Source: NZ13-RE01 sp964612975
Lineage (GTDB): Bacteria; Dictyoglomota; Dictyoglomia; Dictyoglomales; Dictyoglomaceae
Length of the DNA stretch: 64,000 nucleotides
Assembly (NCBI GenBank): GCA_964612975.1
Contig: CAZTGC010000002.1
Location: forward strand, 1-64,000
Reading direction: 5' to 3'
The position numbers and the translations under genes are program-made. Shown here piece by piece: positions 58,928 through 64,000 of this stretch; positions within the stretch are counted from its first letter, which is position 1; every line of letters begins with the position of its first letter. The notes under the pieces were generated by a model. That model saw nothing but the letters and a program-made list of their open reading frames with translations, was not told the origin of the DNA and made no database searches.

Positions 58928-59926
58928 ATGGCAAATATTCATTATGATTCTGATGTGAATATGGATATTCTTAAAAATAAAATTATTGCAGTCTTGGGCT
59001 ATGGAAGTCAGGGGAGAGCGCACTCTAACAATCTAAAGGACAGTGGTCTAAAAATTATTCTTGGTTTAAGACCAGAAGGAGAGTCATGGAAAAGAGCTAT
59101 AGAAGAAGGAATGGAAGTATATGATATAGAAATTGCAGTTCAAAAGGCAGATATAATCATGTTTTTATTTCCTGACACTGAGCAGGCGCAAGTATATAAA
59201 GAAAAAGTAGCTCCACATTTGTCGCCTTATAAGGCTTTGGGGTTTGCTCATGGGTTCAATATCCACTATAACCAGATAGTCCCTCCTCCTTTTGTGGATG
59301 TGTTTATGGTAGCCCCAAAGGGACCTGGTCCTTTAGTTAGACAGCTTTATATTGAAGGAAAAGGTGTTCCTGCTCTTTTTGCGATTTATCAAGATTACTC
59401 TAAAAACTGTAGAGATATAGCTCTTTCCTATGCAAAAGGGATAGGAGCAACAAGGGCAGGGGTTTTAGAGACCACTTTTAAGGAAGAAACAGAAACTGAC
59501 CTTTTTGGAGAGCAGGTGATTCTTTGTGGGGGTGTAACCGCATTAATTAAGGCAGGATTTGAAACCTTAGTAAATGCAGGATATCAACCAGAGGTGGCTT
59601 ATTATGAATGTCTCCATGAACTAAAATTAATTGTGGATCTTATAAATCAAGGTGGTATAACCTTCATGAGAAAAGCAATAAGTGATACTGCAAAATATGG
59701 AGATGTGACAAGAGGACCAAGGATTATTAATGAAGAAACCTACAAAGAAATGAAAAAAATTCTTAAGGAAATTCAAAATGGAATATTCGCAAGAGAATGG
59801 ATTTTGGAGAATCAGGTAGGAAGACCTGTATTTAATGCCCTTTTGAAGCAAGATGAGGAGCATTTAATTGAGAGAGTTGGAAAAATTTTAAGAAAAATGA
59901 TGCCTTGGTTAAAGTCTCCAGATTAA
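58928..59926 (+). CDS. ilvC: Ketol-acid reductoisomerase, class I
   Basis: A 332-residue enzyme isomerising and reducing acetolactate. The Rossmann turn is VLGYGSQGRAH near residue 21. The cofactor loop LRPEGESW suits NADPH as in many class I enzymes. Catalytic Asp/Glu residues occur in LFGEQVILCGG near residue 192 and in YYECLHELKLIVDL near 225. AAAGGAGG precedes the ATG. Confidence 0.95.
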   Translation: MANIHYDSDVNMDILKNKIIAVLGYGSQGRAHSNNLKDSGLKIILGLRPEGESWKRAIEEGMEVYDIEIAVQKADIIMFLFPDTEQAQVYKEKVAPHLSPYKALGFAHGFNIHYNQIVPPPFVDVFMVAPKGPGPLVRQLYIEGKGVPALFAIYQDYSKNCRDIALSYAKGIGATRAGVLETTFKEETETDLFGEQVILCGGVTALIKAGFETLVNAGYQPEVAYYECLHELKLIVDLINQGGITFMRKAISDTAKYGDVTRGPRIINEETYKEMKKILKEIQNGIFAREWILENQVGRPVFNALLKQDEEHLIERVGKILRKMMPWLKSPD

Positions 59927-59941
59927 AGGGAGGTATTTTAA

Positions 59942-61459
59942 ATGGAGAAAATATATATTTTCGATACAACATTGAGGGATGGGGAACAAACCCCAGGAGT
60001 TAGTTTAAATGTTGAAGAAAAATTGGAGATTGCAAGACAATTAGTTAGGTTAAATGTGGATGTTATTGAGGCAGGATTTCCCATATCTTCTCCAGGAGAA
60101 TTCCAATCAGTAAAAACTATTGCAGAGAATGTAAAAGGTTCCATTATAGCTGCTTTAGCAAGGGCAACTCCTCAGGATATAGATAGAGCATGGGAAGCAT
60201 TAAAAGGGGCAGAAAGTCCAAGAATACATACCTTTATTGCGACATCTGATATTCACATAGAAAAGAAGTTAAAAAAGACAAGGAAGGAAGTACTGGAGCA
60301 GGCAATATATGCAGCAAAATATGCAAAGAAATATTGTAATGATGTTGAATTTTCTCCGGAGGATGCGGTAAGGAGTGATTTTGATTTTTTGTGTGAAGTT
60401 ATTGAAAAGGTAATTGAAGTTGGTGTGACAGTAATAAATATTCCTGATACAGTAGGATATGCTTTACCTTGGGAATTTGGAGATCTCATAAAAAAAATTA
60501 GGGAAAGGGTAAAAAATATAGACAAGGTGATTCTTAGTGTCCATTGTCATAATGATTTAGGTTTAGCTGTAGCAAACTCTCTATCTGCTATTATAAATGG
60601 AGCTCAGCAAGTAGAATGTACTATAAATGGATTGGGAGAGAGGGCAGGAAATGCAGCATTAGAAGAAATTGTTATGGCAATTAAGGTAAGAAGATTAGGA
60701 AGAGATGTAGGAATAAATACAAGGGAAATTTATAAAACAAGTAGATTGGTAAGTTCTCTTACAGGGATAGTAATTCAACCTAATAAAGCAATTGTTGGGG
60801 ATAATGCCTTTGCTCATGAGTCAGGAATACATCAACATGGTATAATTCAAGATCCATCTACATATGAGATTATGTCTCCAGAGAGTATTGGGCTATCTAA
60901 AAGCAGAATGGTATTAGGAAAGCATTCGGGAAGGCATGCCTTTGAGAAGCGATTAGAAGAGTTGGGTTATAGTTTGAGTAAAGAGGAATTGGAAGAAGTC
61001 TTTAGAAGATTTAAAGAATTAGCAGATAAAAAGAAAGAAATTACTGATAGAGATTTAGAAGCTCTGATTAAAAATGGATTTAAAGAGAGCGAAGAGATAA
61101 TAAAGTTAGAACATCTTCAGGTAGTAAGTGGCTTGGGTATTGTTCCTACAGCAACAATCATTATAGATAAAAAGGGAGAAAAAATTAAAAGTATAAATAC
61201 AGGAAATGGACCTATAGATGCAGTTTATAAAGCTATCTCGGAAGCTGTTAAATTAGAACATAATTTGTTAGATTTCTCTCTTCGATCAGTAACTTCAGGA
61301 ACTGACGCCTTAGGAGAATCTTTAGTTAAAGTTTCCGATAAATCAGGAAATATCTTTGTGGGAAGAGCAACAAGTACTGATGTGATTGAAGCAAGTGCAA
61401 GAGCATATTTAAGGGCAATTAGTAATCTCTTAACCTATAAAGAAAACACTGGAGATTAA
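59942..61459 (+). CDS. leuA: 2-isopropylmalate synthase
   Basis: A 505-residue enzyme condensing acetyl-CoA with 2-oxoisovalerate, the first leucine step. The DRE-TIM barrel begins IFDTTLRDGEQTPGVSL at residues 6-22. Metal-binding HCHNDLG is near residue 201, and HESGIHQHG is near residue 297. The C-terminal domain (from about residue 390) with GNGPIDAVYKA is the leucine-binding regulatory domain, so feedback inhibition is expected. Confidence 0.95.
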   Translation: MEKIYIFDTTLRDGEQTPGVSLNVEEKLEIARQLVRLNVDVIEAGFPISSPGEFQSVKTIAENVKGSIIAALARATPQDIDRAWEALKGAESPRIHTFIATSDIHIEKKLKKTRKEVLEQAIYAAKYAKKYCNDVEFSPEDAVRSDFDFLCEVIEKVIEVGVTVINIPDTVGYALPWEFGDLIKKIRERVKNIDKVILSVHCHNDLGLAVANSLSAIINGAQQVECTINGLGERAGNAALEEIVMAIKVRRLGRDVGINTREIYKTSRLVSSLTGIVIQPNKAIVGDNAFAHESGIHQHGIIQDPSTYEIMSPESIGLSKSRMVLGKHSGRHAFEKRLEELGYSLSKEELEEVFRRFKELADKKKEITDRDLEALIKNGFKESEEIIKLEHLQVVSGLGIVPTATIIIDKKGEKIKSINTGNGPIDAVYKAISEAVKLEHNLLDFSLRSVTSGTDALGESLVKVSDKSGNIFVGRATSTDVIEASARAYLRAISNLLTYKENTGD

Positions 61460-61478
61460 TTAAGAAAGGAGCAGTCAT

Positions 61479-62756
61479 ATGGGATTGACAATTACTGAAA
61501 GAATTCTTCTGAGACATTCTAATAATAAAGAAATTTCGCCTGGAGATCTCATATTTGTAAAATTAGATTTCATGTTGGCCAATGATATCACTGCTCCTTT
61601 AGCTATAAGAGAATTTAGGAAAATAGGTGCTAAAAAAGTTTTTGATCCAGAAAAAATTGCATTAATTCCAGATCATTCTACACCCAATAAGGATATAAAA
61701 TCAGCCCAACAAGCTAAAGAAGTTAGAGATTTTGCAAGAGAGCAGGGAATAAAGTATTTTTATGATGGAGGAAAAGTAGGTATAGAACATGTGCTCCTTC
61801 CAGAAGAAGGTTTAGTCTTACCTAGTGATTGCATAATTGGGGCTGACTCACATACTTGCACCTATGGTGCCTTAGGGGCTTTTTCTACAGGTGTTGGTAG
61901 TACCGATTTAGCGTATGGTATGGCCTTAGGAGAAATTTGGCTTAAAGTTCCTGAATCCATAAAATTTATCTATTATGGGAAACTTTCTGAGTGGGTAGGA
62001 GGAAAGGATTTAATATTGTTTACAATTGGAAAGATAGGAGTTGATGGAGCAAGATATAAAGCGATGGAATTTACAGGAGAGATAATTAGGAAACTTCCTA
62101 TGGCTGATAGATTTACAATGTGCAATATGGCAATAGAAGCAGGAGCAAAAAATGGTATTATTGAGCCTGATGAGATCACTTTAGAATATGTAAGGAATAG
62201 AGCAAAAAGAAATTTTGAGATTTTAAGTAGTGATAAAGACGCAAATTATAGCGAAATATATGAGTGGGATGTTTCTAATTTAGAACCCATGGTTGCTTTT
62301 CCCCATCTTCCCAGTAATGTTCATCCTATTTCAGAAGTCACAAATAAAAATATAACCTTAGACCAAGTTTATATTGGTTCTTGTACCAATGGAAGATTAG
62401 AAGACCTAAGAATTACTGCTAAGATTCTAAAGGGACACAAAGTAAATCCTAATTTAAGACTTATTATTACTCCCGCAACCCCTTCCATATATATGTCTGC
62501 CCTTCGTGAGGGCTTAATTGAAATATTTTTATCTGCTGGAGCTATAATAACTCCGCCTAGTTGTGGACCATGCTTAGGAGGACACTTGGGAGTATTAGCT
62601 GAAGGAGAGAGAGCCTTAAGTACTACAAATAGGAATTTTGTTGGGAGAATGGGGCATCCCAAAAGTGATGTTTATTTATCAAATCCTGCAGTAGCGGCTG
62701 CTTCTGCTATTTTAGGGAAAATATCTGCTCCCTGGGAAGTGGAGGTGAAGGAATGA
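61479..62756 (+). CDS. leuC: 3-isopropylmalate dehydratase large subunit
   Basis: A 425-residue 4Fe-4S aconitase-family subunit. Its size is the short archaeal/Thermus-like HacA type rather than the 466-residue Escherichia type. Cluster ligands are Cys in YIGSCTNGRLED near residue 302 and the Cys pair in PSCGPCLGGHLG near 363. GADSHTCTYGALG near residue 121 is a family motif. It overlaps leuD by 4 bases, so the two subunits are coupled. Confidence 0.95.
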   Translation: MGLTITERILLRHSNNKEISPGDLIFVKLDFMLANDITAPLAIREFRKIGAKKVFDPEKIALIPDHSTPNKDIKSAQQAKEVRDFAREQGIKYFYDGGKVGIEHVLLPEEGLVLPSDCIIGADSHTCTYGALGAFSTGVGSTDLAYGMALGEIWLKVPESIKFIYYGKLSEWVGGKDLILFTIGKIGVDGARYKAMEFTGEIIRKLPMADRFTMCNMAIEAGAKNGIIEPDEITLEYVRNRAKRNFEILSSDKDANYSEIYEWDVSNLEPMVAFPHLPSNVHPISEVTNKNITLDQVYIGSCTNGRLEDLRITAKILKGHKVNPNLRLIITPATPSIYMSALREGLIEIFLSAGAIITPPSCGPCLGGHLGVLAEGERALSTTNRNFVGRMGHPKSDVYLSNPAVAAASAILGKISAPWEVEVKE

Positions 62757-63262
62757 TATATCAAGGTAAGGCTTTATGTTATAGTGATAACATAGATACT
62801 GATGTTATTATTCCTGCAAGGTATTTAAATACTACTGATCCCTACGAACTTTCTCTCCATTGTATGGAAGATTTAGATCCTTCCTTTAAAGAAAAGGTAA
62901 AGGAAAAAAATATTCTTATTGTAGGGGAAAATTTTGGATGTGGATCTTCAAGGGAACATGCTCCTATTGCTATAAAAGCTTCAGGAGTTCAATGTATTAT
63001 TGCAAAATCCTTTGCAAGAATTTTCTATAGAAATGCTATAAATATTGGTTTACCGATTTTAGAACTTCCTTCTGCAGTGGAAAAGATCAAAGAGGGAGAT
63101 CTTATAAGGGTAGATTTCATTAATGGAATAGTAGAGAATCTTTCTACAGGGGAAAAATTTAAAACAAAGCCTTTTCCACCATTAATTCAGGAAATTATTA
63201 CTAAGGGAGGATTAATAAATTTTGCCAAGGAAAGGATAAAGGGGGAGAATTATGAGTTATAA
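62753..63262 (+). CDS. leuD: 3-isopropylmalate dehydratase small subunit
   Basis: A 169-residue partner of LeuC forming the swivelling lid of the active site. Family motifs are SDNIDTDVIIPARYL near residue 8 and GENFGCGSSREHAP near residue 57. It overlaps leuC by 4 bases and leuB by 11, so all three are translationally coupled. Confidence 0.95.
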   Translation: MIYQGKALCYSDNIDTDVIIPARYLNTTDPYELSLHCMEDLDPSFKEKVKEKNILIVGENFGCGSSREHAPIAIKASGVQCIIAKSFARIFYRNAINIGLPILELPSAVEKIKEGDLIRVDFINGIVENLSTGEKFKTKPFPPLIQEIITKGGLINFAKERIKGENYEL

Positions 63263-64000
63263 AATTGCAGTATTACCTGGAGATGGAATTGGGCCTGAGG
63301 TGGTTAATCAAGGAATAAAGGTTTTAAAGAGTATAGAAAGAGTATTTGGGGATAAGTTTGAGATAGAATATGCCTTGGTAGGGGGAATTGCTATTGATGA
63401 AAAGGGAACTCCTTTACCCGATGAGACTTTTAGACTTTGTAAAGAGAGCGATGCGATTCTTTTGGGAGCAGTAGGGGGACCAAAGTGGGATAATTTACCC
63501 TCTCAGCTTCGTCCTGAGCAGGCCCTTTTGGGCCTTAGGGGAGGATTAAGTTTATATGCTAATATAAGACCTATAAAAACATATAATTCCTTGTTATTTA
63601 GTTCTCCTTTAAAGCCTGAAATAATTAAGGATGTAGATTTTATTATTATTAGAGAACTTACAGGGGGTCTCTATTTTGGAAAACCAAAGGAAAGATATGA
63701 AAAGAATGGAGAGTATCTTGCTATTGATAGTATGATTTATTCAGAAAAAGAGATTAAAAGAATAGCAAGGGTTGCCTTTTCTATCGCCCAAAAAAGAAGA
63801 AAAAAAGTTACTTCTGTAGATAAAGCAAATATTTTGGAAACCTCAAGACTCTGGAGAGAAGTTGTGGAAGAGATTTCTAAGGAATATCCAGATATTTTAT
63901 TGGAATATATGTACGTTGACAATTGTTCCATGCAAATAGTAAGAAATCCAAGGCAATTTGATGTTATTTTAACAGAAAATACCTTTGGAGATATATTGAG
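63252..64000 (+). CDS. leuB: 3-isopropylmalate dehydrogenase, cut by window end
   Basis: The first 249 codons of an oxidative decarboxylase using NAD. AVLPGDGIGPEVVNQG near residue 6 is the family start; LLGAVGGPKWD near 74 is typical, RELTGGLYFGKP near 136 carries substrate-binding residues, and KANILETSRLWREV near 196 and YVDNCSMQIV near 223 match LeuB. The window ends before the last metal-binding region, so it is a truncation by the window and not a defect. The start is the ATG at 63252 with GGGGGAG ahead, overlapping leuD. Confidence 0.94.
   Translation, partial: MSYKIAVLPGDGIGPEVVNQGIKVLKSIERVFGDKFEIEYALVGGIAIDEKGTPLPDETFRLCKESDAILLGAVGGPKWDNLPSQLRPEQALLGLRGGLSLYANIRPIKTYNSLLFSSPLKPEIIKDVDFIIIRELTGGLYFGKPKERYEKNGEYLAIDSMIYSEKEIKRIARVAFSIAQKRRKKVTSVDKANILETSRLWREVVEEISKEYPDILLEYMYVDNCSMQIVRNPRQFDVILTENTFGDIL

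Noticed and set aside
1..64000. CRISPR arrays, tRNA or rRNA genes
   Set aside because: No regular direct-repeat/spacer array or cloverleaf-like sequence was noticed in the intergenic regions I read.
1..64000. New defence system or prophage
   Set aside because: No nuclease-helicase, toxin-antitoxin, integrase or phage structural gene groups are present; the unknown genes are single and lie among metabolic genes.

Overview
The window is an AT-rich bacterial chromosome segment with dense, mostly co-directional operons, frequent 1-40 base gene overlaps, GTG/TTG starts and strong GGAGG ribosome sites. Plant-polysaccharide hydrolases, T-box control of amino-acid operons, many very short intergenic gaps and an archaemetzincin-type protease together suggest an anaerobic thermophile. 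My best guess is Dictyoglomus, by gene content and style; this is inference and no database was consulted. I saw no tRNA, rRNA or CRISPR array.

Layout. 64-2925: a carbohydrate-type cluster (DJ-1/PfpI protein, sugar isomerase/epimerase, Gfo/Idh/MocA dehydrogenase). 2937-5605: RNase H-like nuclease, radical SAM/SPASM protein, a small Cys-rich protein, a CDF metal exporter. 5606-8696: repeat-rich intergenic DNA, a secreted barrel-like protein and a family 5 solute-binding protein. 8775-10109: glutamine synthetase. 10167-16531: Zn/Mn-type ABC importer, MFS transporter, VOC protein, Zn alcohol dehydrogenase, CvpA-like membrane protein, phosphoesterase. 16524-19309: ROK regulator, a degraded transglutaminase-like gene, an HD-GYP protein. 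19452-27402: RluA pseudouridine synthase, a broken RNase J-like gene, DUF401 permease, 5'-nucleotidase, pyruvate kinase, FtsB/DivIC-like protein, cyclase-like protein. 27485-30631: a tiny basic protein, GH2 beta-mannosidase, archaemetzincin. 30701-37420: promoter, tryptophan T-box and the complete trpEGDCFBA operon. 37533-42404: phosphotriesterase-like protein, MscS channel, a broken TraB/GumN gene, GH10 xylanase and an internally deleted insertion sequence. 42421-49824: an arabinan/arabinoxylan locus (ABC binding protein and two permeases, secreted GH51 and GH43, LamG protein) behind a 16-bp LacI-type palindrome. 49841-56116: M20 peptidase, a 1049-residue ATPase/TPR/GGDEF protein, a broken radical SAM gene, a TPR lipoprotein-like protein. 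56451-64000: a leucine-type T-box and ilvBNC-leuACDB, with leuB cut by the window end.

How it works together. The xylanase, arabinofuranosidase and arabinanase degrade hemicellulose outside the cell, and the adjacent ABC permeases import the oligomers. Their ATPase is not encoded here and must be shared. The two biosynthetic operons are each governed by tRNA-sensing leaders whose likely specifier codons (TGG and CTC) match their pathways. A GGDEF protein and an HD-GYP protein give one candidate pair for making and breaking cyclic di-GMP.

The least expected content is decay: at least five disrupted genes or fragments (transglutaminase-like, RNase J-like, TraB/GumN, radical SAM, transposase), plus a possible glycosidase tail. 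Two secreted-protein genes 36 kb apart also share an upstream layout: an identical 29-bp repeat, then a sigma-70-type promoter, then a perfect but non-coding Shine-Dalgarno sequence about 57 bases before the true start. I found no clear new defence or mobile system.
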